From NCBI GenBank assembly GCA_016928525.1, contig JAFGKO010000001.1:1-34131 (forward strand): a DNA stretch of 34,131 nt, given 5' to 3'. Made by a program: the position numbers and the translations under genes. The notes below the pieces were generated by a model, which was given only the letters and a program-made list of their open reading frames with translations, had not been told where the DNA came from and searched no databases. The DNA is from Anaerolineales bacterium (GTDB taxonomy: Bacteria > Chloroflexota > Anaerolineae > Anaerolineales > Villigracilaceae). The number at the start of each line of letters is the position of its first letter. The first letter of the stretch is position 1. Below, piece by piece: positions 25,452 to 33,812 of the stretch.

Positions 25452-25480
25452 GCCCTAAGGGTTGCAAAGACCCTTAGGGC
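25452..25480 (+). promoter_or_regulatory. Intergenic hairpin between receptor and permease genes
   Basis: GCCCTAAGGGT (25452-25462) and ACCCTTAGGGC (25470-25480) pair perfectly (11 bp) around TGCAAAG. No T-run follows, so it is unlikely to be a full terminator. Such hairpins protect the receptor part of the mRNA and lower permease expression in other ABC operons. Confidence 0.65.
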
Positions 25481-25494
25481 GCCCGGAGACGCCA

Positions 25495-26487
25495 ATGACA
25501 AAACTAGTTCAGCCTTTCTGGCAGCGCTTCTTCCGTGGCCGCGACTCGGCCAAAAAGCAATTCATCGCGGGCACAGTTTCCCCGCTGGTGCTCTACATGG
25601 CCTTTTGGACGATTTTTCCCTTGCTATGGGGTGTAACACTGGCCTTCTTCGAGTACAGTCCCCGACGTGCAGGTGGATTTCTGGGTTTTGGTGGGGACAA
25701 TCCCTTCGTCGGTTTACAGAATTTCCAGAATATGACAAACTTCTCGCCAGGTGCGCCACTGGAAGTACAACAATTTCATATTGGCATCAAGATCACGCTT
25801 TTATTTGCGATGCTGGTCGTGCCGCTCAATCTATTGGTCACATTGCCGCTGGCTTTTATGATCGAGTCAGTCCACGAACGAGTCAAAGGTATCTTCCGGA
25901 CACTTTTCTTCCTGCCGGTCTTGGCGCCATCCGTTGGCGTGGCTATTATGTGGGGTTTTATCTTTCACCCCCAGAGAGGTCTATTAAATGCCATTATCGG
26001 GCAGTTCGCTGGCAAGCTTATAGGCATCAACTGGACCGGTGACCCCAACCTGGTCGTCTGGGGTATCCCGGTTGCCTTGTTCGCAATTATCATCGCTTAT
26101 CTCTGGCAAGACCTGGGCTACAACATGGTCATTTTCATCGCCGCCTTGCAGGGCATCCCGGAAAGCATCAAGGACGCAGCCCGGATTGACGGCGCAAACT
26201 GGTGGCAAATGCTCATCAGGATCATCATCCCGCTTCTCATGCCGACCATTTTGCTGACCGCCGTTTTGACGATGATCTCGGCCTTCCAGGTTTTCGACAT
26301 CATCCAGGTCATGACCGATGGTGGCCCCAAGGACCAGACCCAGGTGCTGCTGCTGAATATCTACAATTATGCGTTCCGCTACCAGAAAATGGGTTGGGCA
26401 GCGGCGGTCTCGATTGTGATGTTCCTGCTGGTCCTCAGCATCTCGTTTGTGCAGACGCGCCTGCTGCGCACGGAATGGGAGTATTGA
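25495..26487 (+). CDS. Sugar ABC transporter permease, MalF type
   Basis: This 330-residue inner-membrane permease has about six hydrophobic spans, with a first span near YMAFWTIFPLLWGVTLAFF and a periplasmic loop after it. The cytoplasmic EAA loop is ESIKDAARIDGANWWQMLIRIIIP, written here as a region around residues 220-245; it docks to the ATPase. I start at the ATG at 25495 (GGAG 6 bp upstream) rather than 25462, which would begin inside the hairpin. The MalG-type partner follows after 1 bp. No ABC ATPase gene occurs in the operon, so it must share an MsmK-like ATPase encoded elsewhere. Confidence 0.93.
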   Translation: MTKLVQPFWQRFFRGRDSAKKQFIAGTVSPLVLYMAFWTIFPLLWGVTLAFFEYSPRRAGGFLGFGGDNPFVGLQNFQNMTNFSPGAPLEVQQFHIGIKITLLFAMLVVPLNLLVTLPLAFMIESVHERVKGIFRTLFFLPVLAPSVGVAIMWGFIFHPQRGLLNAIIGQFAGKLIGINWTGDPNLVVWGIPVALFAIIIAYLWQDLGYNMVIFIAALQGIPESIKDAARIDGANWWQMLIRIIIPLLMPTILLTAVLTMISAFQVFDIIQVMTDGGPKDQTQVLLLNIYNYAFRYQKMGWAAAVSIVMFLLVLSISFVQTRLLRTEWEY

Positions 26488-26488
26488 A

Positions 26489-27340
26489 ATGGCTACTACT
26501 ACCATACGCCATGCACCTCGCAAATTCCGTTTCAACTTTGCTTATTTCATCCTTGTCCCAGCCAGCCTGATCGCCTTGGTCCCCTTCATCTGGATGATAC
26601 TGGGCTCGTTCAAAACAGGCCGGGAGATTCGCCAAATTCCTCCCACTTTCATCCCTCAGGAATTCACGCTCGAGAATTACGAAAAGGTATTGACAGACGA
26701 AGACCTGCCGCTGGGGATTTTCTACCGCAACTCAGCCATCATTGCGCTGGCAAATGTGGTCCAGGTGCTATTTACGAGTTCATTGTTCGGATATATCTTT
26801 GCCAAATTCGAGTTCAAGGGCAAGAAAGCGCTCTTCTGGTTCATCCTGTCCCTGATGATGATCCCGCACCAGATGACCATGATCCCTGGCTACCTCATTC
26901 TTGCAAAACTTGGCCTGATCAACAACCTGCTGGGCTTGATCATCCCTGCCGCCATCGACGCCTTTGGCATTTTCCTCTTCCGCCAGTTTGCGTTATCGAT
27001 TCCCAACGAGTTACTTGACGCAGCGCGCGTGGACGGGGCGGGTGAGTTCCATATCTACAGGCGCATCGTCCTGCCGCAACTTGGACCGGCATTGGCTACC
27101 TTCGGTATGTTGACCTTTATGTTCAACTGGAATGCCTATCTCTGGCCCTTGATCGTGCTGACGGAAGAAAAAGTCCGCACCTTACCCATCATCCTGACCT
27201 GGTTCTCCAACCGCATGGTCAGCAATGATCACCTAACGATGGCTGCTTCGGTGCTGGTGGTCCTGCCCGTTTTGATTGTTTTCCTGTTTGTCCAACGCTG
27301 GATTGTAGAAGGCATTACCCTGAGTGGAATGAAAGGATAA
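26489..27340 (+). CDS. Sugar ABC transporter permease, MalG type
   Basis: This 283-residue permease partners the MalF-type protein. It has six predicted spans, starting with YFILVPASLIALVPFIWMIL, and the EAA loop contains ELLDAARVDGAGEFHIYRRI. The reading-frame start ATTGAAATGG places its ATG one base after the upstream stop, so translation is coupled. The GH4 gene begins 6 bp after its stop. Confidence 0.93.
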   Translation: MATTTIRHAPRKFRFNFAYFILVPASLIALVPFIWMILGSFKTGREIRQIPPTFIPQEFTLENYEKVLTDEDLPLGIFYRNSAIIALANVVQVLFTSSLFGYIFAKFEFKGKKALFWFILSLMMIPHQMTMIPGYLILAKLGLINNLLGLIIPAAIDAFGIFLFRQFALSIPNELLDAARVDGAGEFHIYRRIVLPQLGPALATFGMLTFMFNWNAYLWPLIVLTEEKVRTLPIILTWFSNRMVSNDHLTMAASVLVVLPVLIVFLFVQRWIVEGITLSGMKG

Positions 27341-27346
27341 AACCCA

Positions 27347-28678
27347 ATGACAAAAATTACCTTTATCGGCGCGGGAAGCCTCGGCTTTACGGGTGAACTC
27401 GTGCGCGATATTCTCACCTTCCCATTGTTGCAGGACGCCACCATCTCCCTGATGGACATCGACGCCGAGCGGCTCGAATGGGCCAAAAAGGGCGTGGAAA
27501 AACTGGTCGCAGCAGGGAATCATCCCGCGAAAGTGGAAGCAACCCTGGACCGGGTCGAAGCGCTCAAAGGCGCGGATGTGGTTCTCACCACCATCCTGGC
27601 CGGTTCCACTGAAGTCTGGCGGCACGATATCGAAATCCCCAAGAAATACGGCGTGGATACCAACGTTGGCGATACGCGCGGACCCAGCGGTATCTTCCGC
27701 TTCCTGCGCACCATCAACCCGATGCTGGACATCGTACGCGATATGGAAAAACACTGCCCAAACGCAGTGCTGCTCAATTACACTAACCCTATGGCAATGC
27801 TGGTCTCTGCTCTCCAGAAGCAGTCTTTCATCACCATAACAGGCTTATGCCACTCGGTACAGGGCACCGCCATGATGTTGGCAGACTGGATCGGCGCACC
27901 TTACAATGAAATCGATTATCTATGCGCGGGTATCAACCATCAGGCTTGGTATCTCAAATACGAGTGGAATGGTAAAGATGCCTACCCGCTTATCCACAAA
28001 GCTATCACCGAGCGACAGGAAATTTATGAAGCGGAACCTGTTCGCAATGAAATGTATTTTGCTCTCGGTAAATACGTCACCGAATCGAGCGGCCATAATT
28101 CCGAATACAACTGGTGGTTCCGCAAGCGCCCTGACCTGATTGAGAAGTATTGCACGCATGGCACCGGCTGGAATCCCGGCGAGTATGCCTACATCCTGAA
28201 GGAATACCAGCACAACGAAGCCACCTGGAAGGACCAGGTCAAAGAACAGCTTGCCCGGCCACTCACCGCGGGAGATTTACAACGCGGCCAAGAATACGCC
28301 GCCTATATTATCAATGCCCTCCAGGGCGGCGAACCGTTCAAGTTCAATGGCAACGTCCAAAACACGCATCTCATCACCAACCTGCCCAAAGGCGCCTGTG
28401 TCGAAGTCCCTGTCCTGGTGGATCGCGCCGGCTTTCACCCCATGCACGTCGGCGCGCTCCCGCCCGAGTGCGCCCTGCTGACCCAGCTTTCCAGCGGCAT
28501 CGAAGAGATGACCATCCAGGCCTCGCTGGCGGGCGACCCGACCATGGTCTACCGCGCCATCTGCCACGATCCGCTGACAGCCGCTGTTCTCTCCCTGGCT
28601 GAAATAAAGGAGATGACGAATGAGCTTTTTGCCCGGCACAAGGATTACCTGCCGCAGTTTGACCACCATGCAGTTTAG
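27347..28678 (+). CDS. melA: GH4 glycosidase, alpha-galactosidase type
   Basis: This 443-residue cytoplasmic enzyme belongs to glycoside hydrolase family 4, which needs NAD+ and Mn2+ and works by redox-assisted elimination. It shows the NAD-binding [13 protein letters not shown] start, LNYTNPMAM (143-151), the metal ligands Cys168 in CHSV and His198 in INHQAW, and the [11 protein letters not shown] loop. In GH4 the CHSV form of the Cys motif marks alpha-galactosidases; CHE, CNxP and CDMP mark other groups. It would cleave alpha-galactosides or, by context, alpha-linked galactosamine oligomers after import. It lies between the permeases and the GH114 gene, whose start overlaps its end by 11 bp. 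AGGA lies 9 bp before the ATG. Confidence 0.9.
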   Translation: MTKITFIGAGSLGFTGELVRDILTFPLLQDATISLMDIDAERLEWAKKGVEKLVAAGNHPAKVEATLDRVEALKGADVVLTTILAGSTEVWRHDIEIPKKYGVDTNVGDTRGPSGIFRFLRTINPMLDIVRDMEKHCPNAVLLNYTNPMAMLVSALQKQSFITITGLCHSVQGTAMMLADWIGAPYNEIDYLCAGINHQAWYLKYEWNGKDAYPLIHKAITERQEIYEAEPVRNEMYFALGKYVTESSGHNSEYNWWFRKRPDLIEKYCTHGTGWNPGEYAYILKEYQHNEATWKDQVKEQLARPLTAGDLQRGQEYAAYIINALQGGEPFKFNGNVQNTHLITNLPKGACVEVPVLVDRAGFHPMHVGALPPECALLTQLSSGIEEMTIQASLAGDPTMVYRAICHDPLTAAVLSLAEIKEMTNELFARHKDYLPQFDHHAV

Positions 28679-29537
28679 AACTGTCCTGATCTTCCTGTTT
28701 TCTTCCTTCCTGATCGGGTGCGCACCCGCATCGGACTCACCCGCGCTTGCTCCTGTTTCGACGGAGACCCTGACCCTTATGCCTTCCGACTCGCAACCTG
28801 CAACTTCCAACATGCAACCTGAAACCGCTTGGTGGCATCCCGCTCCCGGCCTGACCTGGCAATGGCAACTGACCGGCAAACTAGATCTCGACCTGCAAAC
28901 CGATGTGATCGACATCGACCTGGATGTTGGCAAATCAGTTGTGGATCACTATCATAGCAAAGGCACGAAGGTCATCTGCTACATCAGCGTTGGTTCCTAC
29001 GAAAACTGGCGCACGGACGCTGACCAATTCCCGGACGAGGTACTGGGCAAAGATTACGAAGGCTGGAGCGGCGAGAAGTGGCTGGACATCCGCCGCATCG
29101 ACCTGCTCGCTCCCATCATATTGGCGCGCCTAGACGAATGCGCCGCTAAAGGTTTCGACGGTGTTGAGCCAGACAACATGCAAATCTGGGATAACGACAC
29201 CGGTTTCCCGCTAACCTACGAAGACCAGCTCCGTTATGCCCTCTGGCTGGCGGATGAAGCCCATAAACGTGGCCTGGCCATCGGGCAGAAGAACGCTCCC
29301 GACCAGACCAAAGATCTGGTTGAGATTTACGACTTTGCCATCACCGAGGATGCCTTCTACTACGACTGGGCAAAAGACATGCTACCCTACATCCAGGCGG
29401 GCAAACCCGTCTTTGCCGCCGAGTACACGGATCTGCCCGGCGATTTTCAGGAATTCTGCCGCCAATCGAAAGGACTCGGTTTCAGTACCATCCTCAAGCA
29501 CCGCGACCTGGATGCCTGGCTGGAAACCTGTCCTTAA
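28668..29537 (+). CDS. GH114 lipoprotein, endo-alpha-1,4-polygalactosaminidase-like
   Basis: This 289-residue surface lipoprotein has a short signal ([18 protein letters not shown], lipobox L-I-G-C, Cys18), a Ser/Thr/Pro tether, and a single TIM-barrel domain of the GH114 type. The motifs are [48 protein letters not shown] (acidic residues at the barrel rim) and [10 protein letters not shown]. Characterised GH114 enzymes cut alpha-1,4-linked galactosamine in galactosaminogalactan. This one would release oligomers outside the cell for the adjacent ABC system. I start at 28668, which overlaps the GH4 stop by 11 bp; the ORF extends to 28620 but then lacks a signal start. TM1868-like proteins of unknown function also share this fold, so activity is not proven. 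Confidence 0.88.
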   Translation: MQFRTVLIFLFSSFLIGCAPASDSPALAPVSTETLTLMPSDSQPATSNMQPETAWWHPAPGLTWQWQLTGKLDLDLQTDVIDIDLDVGKSVVDHYHSKGTKVICYISVGSYENWRTDADQFPDEVLGKDYEGWSGEKWLDIRRIDLLAPIILARLDECAAKGFDGVEPDNMQIWDNDTGFPLTYEDQLRYALWLADEAHKRGLAIGQKNAPDQTKDLVEIYDFAITEDAFYYDWAKDMLPYIQAGKPVFAAEYTDLPGDFQEFCRQSKGLGFSTILKHRDLDAWLETCP

Positions 29538-29559
29538 CCCTAATACCTGGAACTAAATC

Positions 29560-30507
29560 ATGAGATCTATAACCATCGGAAAACTGCGCGGACTGCAACA
29601 AATTTCATCCCCTCGCGGTACTTTTACCGCGCTTGCACTCGACCATCGCCAGAACCTGCGCAAAGCCAACCCCGCCTTCGTCAACGATGAAGAACTTTCC
29701 CGCTTCAAGCTTGACATTACATCTGTGCTGGCTGGTGATGCGACTGCTGTCCTGCTCGACCCGGAAGTCTCCGCGGCGCAGGCCATTGCCCAACGCGCGA
29801 TTCCCAGGCATATAGGACTGGTTGTTGCGCTTGAGTCCACCGGCTATACAGGCGATGCAACTGCCCGGCATGCGCAGATCATCCCCGGCTGGTCGGTGGA
29901 AAAAGCCAAGCGCATGGGCGCCAGCGCGATCAAGCTGCTGGTCTATTACCATCCCGATTCCCCTACTGCCGGTGAAATCGAAGATTTCACAGCACAAGTA
30001 GCGGAAGATTGCCGAAAACACGACCTGGTACTCATGCTCGAACCACTATCCTATTCGCTGGACGAGAGCAAAAAACTGACGTCTGTAGAAAAACGATATG
30101 TGGTGGTGGAAACAGCCAGAAAGCTGACGCCGCTCAACGTTGATGTTCTCAAGGCCGAATTCCCGTTAGACGTTAACGACCCCGACGAATCCAAATGGAC
30201 GCTGGCCTGCCGGGAAATTTCATCTGCTTCCATCACACCATGGATTCTGCTCTCCGCCGCGGTGGATTACGAAACCTTCGTGCGCCAGGTGACAACAGCT
30301 TGTAATTCAGGCGCAAGCGGCGTCGCTGTCGGACGCGCCGTTTGGAAAGAAACCGTGCAAATGGGCGGCGAAGACCGGATGAATTTCCTGCGCACAGTTG
30401 GCAAAGAAAGACTGTCTCGGCTCACCTCCCTTTGTAACGCACTCGGCAAATCGTTGTACGACTTCTATCAGGCAGAAGCTCCTTTTGACTGGTATCAAAC
30501 CTACTAA
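29560..30507 (+). CDS. lacD: Class I tagatose-1,6-bisphosphate aldolase (LacD-like)
   Basis: This 315-residue aldolase splits tagatose-1,6-bisphosphate into dihydroxyacetone phosphate and glyceraldehyde-3-phosphate through a Schiff base. The predicted Schiff-base residue is Lys125 in ASAIKLLVYYHPD, at the same place as in LacD. ALALDHRQNL near the N terminus and SGVAVGRAVW near the C terminus (phosphate binding) are typical. The related YihT/SquT enzymes act on sulfofructose phosphate; the neighbours here point to tagatose. It follows the GH114 gene by 22 bp and precedes the MFS gene by 6 bp. Confidence 0.85.
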   Translation: MRSITIGKLRGLQQISSPRGTFTALALDHRQNLRKANPAFVNDEELSRFKLDITSVLAGDATAVLLDPEVSAAQAIAQRAIPRHIGLVVALESTGYTGDATARHAQIIPGWSVEKAKRMGASAIKLLVYYHPDSPTAGEIEDFTAQVAEDCRKHDLVLMLEPLSYSLDESKKLTSVEKRYVVVETARKLTPLNVDVLKAEFPLDVNDPDESKWTLACREISSASITPWILLSAAVDYETFVRQVTTACNSGASGVAVGRAVWKETVQMGGEDRMNFLRTVGKERLSRLTSLCNALGKSLYDFYQAEAPFDWYQTY

Positions 30508-30513
30508 CCGGCT

Positions 30514-31662
30514 ATGCGACCCGCCTCGCTGACCTGGGCGCCACCCTTATATTTCTTGTATTATGCCGCAGCCGCGGCCTTGGTGCCCTTTTTAGTCGTC
30601 TATTATCAGGAACTGGGATTAAAGGGAACGCAGATCGGTCTTTTAGCGGGAATCCCACCGTTACTCAGCCTGGTCAGTGCGCCGGTTTGGGGCGCTGTAT
30701 CCGACACGACCAAACGGCATAAGCTCTGGCTGCTGGTCGCAATTGGCGGATCCATACTCCTGGCGCTGGCGCTCCCTGTCTCCCAGGCATTTGCCTGGTT
30801 AATCCCTGTGGTGATGTTGTTCTCCTTTTTCTCATCCCCAGTCATGCCGCTTGTGGATAACACTACCATGAGCCTGCTCGGCGACCAGAAGGAACGCTAC
30901 GGACGAATCCGCCTGTGGGGCGCAATTGGTTGGGGAGTGGCTGCGCCCATTGTGGGCTGGTTGATCGAATCAAGCGGTGTGATGTGGTCATTTTGGAGCT
31001 ACGCAGGATTAATGGGGTTGGGACTTCTTGTTGCTGCGCGTATCCCCGTTCGCAGGCATGTTGGGGCAACTCTCCATAGCAACGTGCGGATCTTCCTGTC
31101 CAGTCCGCACTGGCTCATTTTCCTGGTCGTGATCTTTTGCGGGGGGATGGCGCTTTCCATGATCAGCAACTTCTTGTTCATCTATTTGCGTGAACTGGGT
31201 GCAAACAAAGTCACGCTTGGCCTGACACTTACCTTTGCCACGCTCTCCGAATTGCCCATAATGTTCTTTTCAAGCCATCTATTGCGCCGCTGGAACGCAC
31301 AACAATTAATGCGCGTGGCATTGTTATTCTATGCCGTGCGCGCCTTGGCCTATTCATTTATCCTTACTCCCTGGGTGGCCCTTCTTATCCAACTCTTGCA
31401 TGGCCCCACCTTCTCCCTGATGTGGGTTGCGGGAATTTCTCATGCCGACGAGATCGCCCCACTCGGTCTGGAAGCCACCGCACAGGGATTGTTTTCCGGT
31501 GTCATGTTGGGAGTTGGCTCAGCAGCGGGCGCTTTTCTGGGCGGACTTTTATACGAGCACATCGGCCTCGTCAATATGTTCCGTGTGACTGCCCTTATCG
31601 CGTTGCTCGGAATGGTTTTTATGCTTCTGGTGGAGAAAAAGAATCATGAACGCTCCTTTTGA
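30514..31662 (+). CDS. MFS sugar transporter
   Basis: This 382-residue major facilitator protein has twelve predicted hydrophobic spans. The loop 2-3 signature is PVWGAVSDTTKRHK, with the second-half counterpart near MFFSSHLLRRWN. It resembles the LacY-like/MFS_1-like proton symporters for sugars (PF12832 type). Because an ABC importer for oligomers is present, this could import a monomer or export excess sugar. The end overlaps the PfkB start by 17 bp, so the two are translationally linked. Confidence 0.85.
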   Translation: MRPASLTWAPPLYFLYYAAAAALVPFLVVYYQELGLKGTQIGLLAGIPPLLSLVSAPVWGAVSDTTKRHKLWLLVAIGGSILLALALPVSQAFAWLIPVVMLFSFFSSPVMPLVDNTTMSLLGDQKERYGRIRLWGAIGWGVAAPIVGWLIESSGVMWSFWSYAGLMGLGLLVAARIPVRRHVGATLHSNVRIFLSSPHWLIFLVVIFCGGMALSMISNFLFIYLRELGANKVTLGLTLTFATLSELPIMFFSSHLLRRWNAQQLMRVALLFYAVRALAYSFILTPWVALLIQLLHGPTFSLMWVAGISHADEIAPLGLEATAQGLFSGVMLGVGSAAGAFLGGLLYEHIGLVNMFRVTALIALLGMVFMLLVEKKNHERSF

Positions 31663-32566
31663 TATTCTCGTCGCGGGTGAAATCAATCCCGACTTGATCC
31701 TGGCTGGTGATGTTCAGCCTGAGTTTGGTCAGGTCGAGAAGCTTATTGAGTCTGCTGCGCTCACCATTGGCTCTTCATCCGCTATCTTTGCCTGCGGCGC
31801 GGCGCGGCTGGGGTTGAAGGTCGCGTTCATCGGTGTTTGCGGCGAGGATGTCTTTGGTCGTTTCATGCTTGATGAAATGCAAAAACGGGATGTGGACATC
31901 GAAAACGTGATCCAAATCCCGGGCGGGTCCACTGGCCTGAGCGTAATCCTTAATTCAGGCGTTGACCGCGCGATTCTGACACACCCTGGCCTGATCGCCG
32001 CCTTACGGGCCGAAGACATTCCTGATGATTTGCTCCGTCAAACCCGCCATTTGCACGTTGCCTCGTACTTCCTACAAACTGCCCTCCAGCCTGGCTTGCC
32101 CGGCCTGTTCCGCCATGCCAGGGCGCTTGGACTGACGACCTCACTGGACACCAATTACGACCCATCTGAAAAATGGCTTGGCTTTGATGAACTACTTTCG
32201 GTCACGAACGTATTCCTGCCGAACGAAAAGGAAGCGCTATCACTCTCAGGACAGGCGGATGTTGCTTTGGCGGCAGACAGGCTTGGGTCACGGGTGGATG
32301 CGCTGGCGGTCAAACTCGGTGCGGCGGGCGCGCTGGGGGTCAGTGAATCCCAAACGGTCAGAGTCGCTTCCATCCCCGTGAACGTTGTGGATACCATTGG
32401 CGCTGGCGACTCGTTCGATGCCGGGTTTATCTATGGGTACCTGCGAAATTGGGAGCTGGAGAAAGCCTTGCGCCTGGCCTGCGTGTGCGGGGCGCTGTCC
32501 ACGCAAAAGGCAGGCGGGACGGAGGCGCAACCCACGCTGGAAGAGGCGATGGACTATGTATCTTGA
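31646..32566 (+). CDS. PfkB-family sugar (phosphate) kinase
   Basis: This 306-residue kinase has the two ribokinase-family signatures: GGxx-type GSSSAIFACGAARLGLKVAFIG near the N terminus (about 42-64) and DTIGAGDSFDAGF at 249-261, where Asp255 is the catalytic base. The obvious role is tagatose-6-phosphate kinase (LacC-like) giving the aldolase substrate, but a tagatose or fructose kinase cannot be ruled out. It overlaps the MFS gene by 17 bp at its start and the GatZ/KbaZ gene by 11 bp at its end. Confidence 0.87.
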   Translation: MNAPFDILVAGEINPDLILAGDVQPEFGQVEKLIESAALTIGSSSAIFACGAARLGLKVAFIGVCGEDVFGRFMLDEMQKRDVDIENVIQIPGGSTGLSVILNSGVDRAILTHPGLIAALRAEDIPDDLLRQTRHLHVASYFLQTALQPGLPGLFRHARALGLTTSLDTNYDPSEKWLGFDELLSVTNVFLPNEKEALSLSGQADVALAADRLGSRVDALAVKLGAAGALGVSESQTVRVASIPVNVVDTIGAGDSFDAGFIYGYLRNWELEKALRLACVCGALSTQKAGGTEAQPTLEEAMDYVS

Positions 32567-33812
32567 TGAGCTTTTAGCCTCACAAAAACGTGGCGAAGCG
32601 CGGGGAATCCCTTCGATTTGTTCGGCGCATCCGTATGTCTTGAAACAGACCTTGCGAACTTTTGAAAGGCCTTTGATCGAAGCGACTTGCAACCAGGTCA
32701 ACCAATTCGGCGGCTATACAGGAATGAAACCGGCGGATTTTGTCCGCTATGTGCACGGGATTGCCGAGAAAAACAATTTTCCATTTGAGAATATTATTCT
32801 GGGTGGAGACCATCTTGGGCCATCGGTCTGGCAGGCCGAACCCGCGGAAGTTGCGATGGCAAAAGCGGAAACGCTGATCCACGATTATGTCGAGGCGGGA
32901 TTTGTCAAAATTCACCTGGATTGTAGTATGCGCCTTGGGGACGATCCCGAAGGTGCATTGGATGTTGAAATCTCAGCCCGGCGGACTGCCAGATTAGCCA
33001 GGATAGCGGAAACCGTTGCGACGGAATGTCATTCCGCCCCACGTTACGTTATTGGAACCGAAGTGCCCATTCCCGGCGGTGCAACGGAGCACGAGGAAGG
33101 GGTCAGCGTAACCAGGGTTGAAGACACTCAACAGACTATCGAGGTCACGCGTGATGCGTTCTTGAAAGAAGGATTAGAGTCTGTTTGGGAGCGGGTCATT
33201 GCGGTCGTTGTCCAGCCAGGCGTGGAGTTTGGGGATGATTTCGTCCTGCCCTATCAGGCAAATGCCGCGCGGAATTTATCAAGGTTCATCGAAAACCAAC
33301 CGATGATTTACGAAGCGCATTCAACAGATTATCAGACGCGCCAGACACTGGGGGATTTGGTGCGGGACCATTTTGCTATTCTCAAGGTTGGCCCTGGGCT
33401 GACGTTCGCTTTCCGTGAAGCAGTCTTTGCATTGGCGATGATGGAGGCTGAATTATTACCTTCACAGGAACGCTCGAATATCATTTCAGTCCTGGATGAA
33501 GTCATGCTAGAGCAGCCAAAGTATTGGGCCAAGTATTATCATGGCAATGAAAAGGAAAAAGCTTTCAAACGCAAGTACAGCCTGAGCGACCGCATTCGCT
33601 ATTACTGGAATGAGCCGAGAGTCCAGCAGGCTTTTGGGGGGATGTTGGAAAGGCTCAATCAAAGTCCTTTGCCAGCGACGTTGTTGAAACAGTATGTGCC
33701 GGATGTGTACGCGACGGCTAGCGAGACTGCTACTCCCATGCCAGAGCAAATCTTGCTTGCCAAGATCCAGTTTGTTTTAGATGATTATACGCAGGCTTGT
33801 AAGTGCCAATAG
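32556..33812 (+). CDS. kbaZ: Tagatose-bisphosphate aldolase subunit, GatZ/KbaZ type
   Basis: This 418-residue protein matches the GatZ/KbaZ family, which is the non-catalytic partner that stabilises the class II aldolase GatY/KbaY. Motifs are SICSAHPYVLKQTLR, ATCNQVNQFGGYTGMKPADF, ILGGDHLGP, KIHLDCSMRLGDD, YVIGTEVPIPGGA and FEAHSTDYQT-like YEAHSTDYQT. The ATG at 32556 lies inside the end of the kinase gene; the frame is open further upstream only as a shadow of that gene. No GatY/KbaY gene is present, while a class I LacD aldolase is, so its function here is uncertain and it may be an enzyme in its own right. Confidence 0.88.
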   Translation: MYLDELLASQKRGEARGIPSICSAHPYVLKQTLRTFERPLIEATCNQVNQFGGYTGMKPADFVRYVHGIAEKNNFPFENIILGGDHLGPSVWQAEPAEVAMAKAETLIHDYVEAGFVKIHLDCSMRLGDDPEGALDVEISARRTARLARIAETVATECHSAPRYVIGTEVPIPGGATEHEEGVSVTRVEDTQQTIEVTRDAFLKEGLESVWERVIAVVVQPGVEFGDDFVLPYQANAARNLSRFIENQPMIYEAHSTDYQTRQTLGDLVRDHFAILKVGPGLTFAFREAVFALAMMEAELLPSQERSNIISVLDEVMLEQPKYWAKYYHGNEKEKAFKRKYSLSDRIRYYWNEPRVQQAFGGMLERLNQSPLPATLLKQYVPDVYATASETATPMPEQILLAKIQFVLDDYTQACKCQ

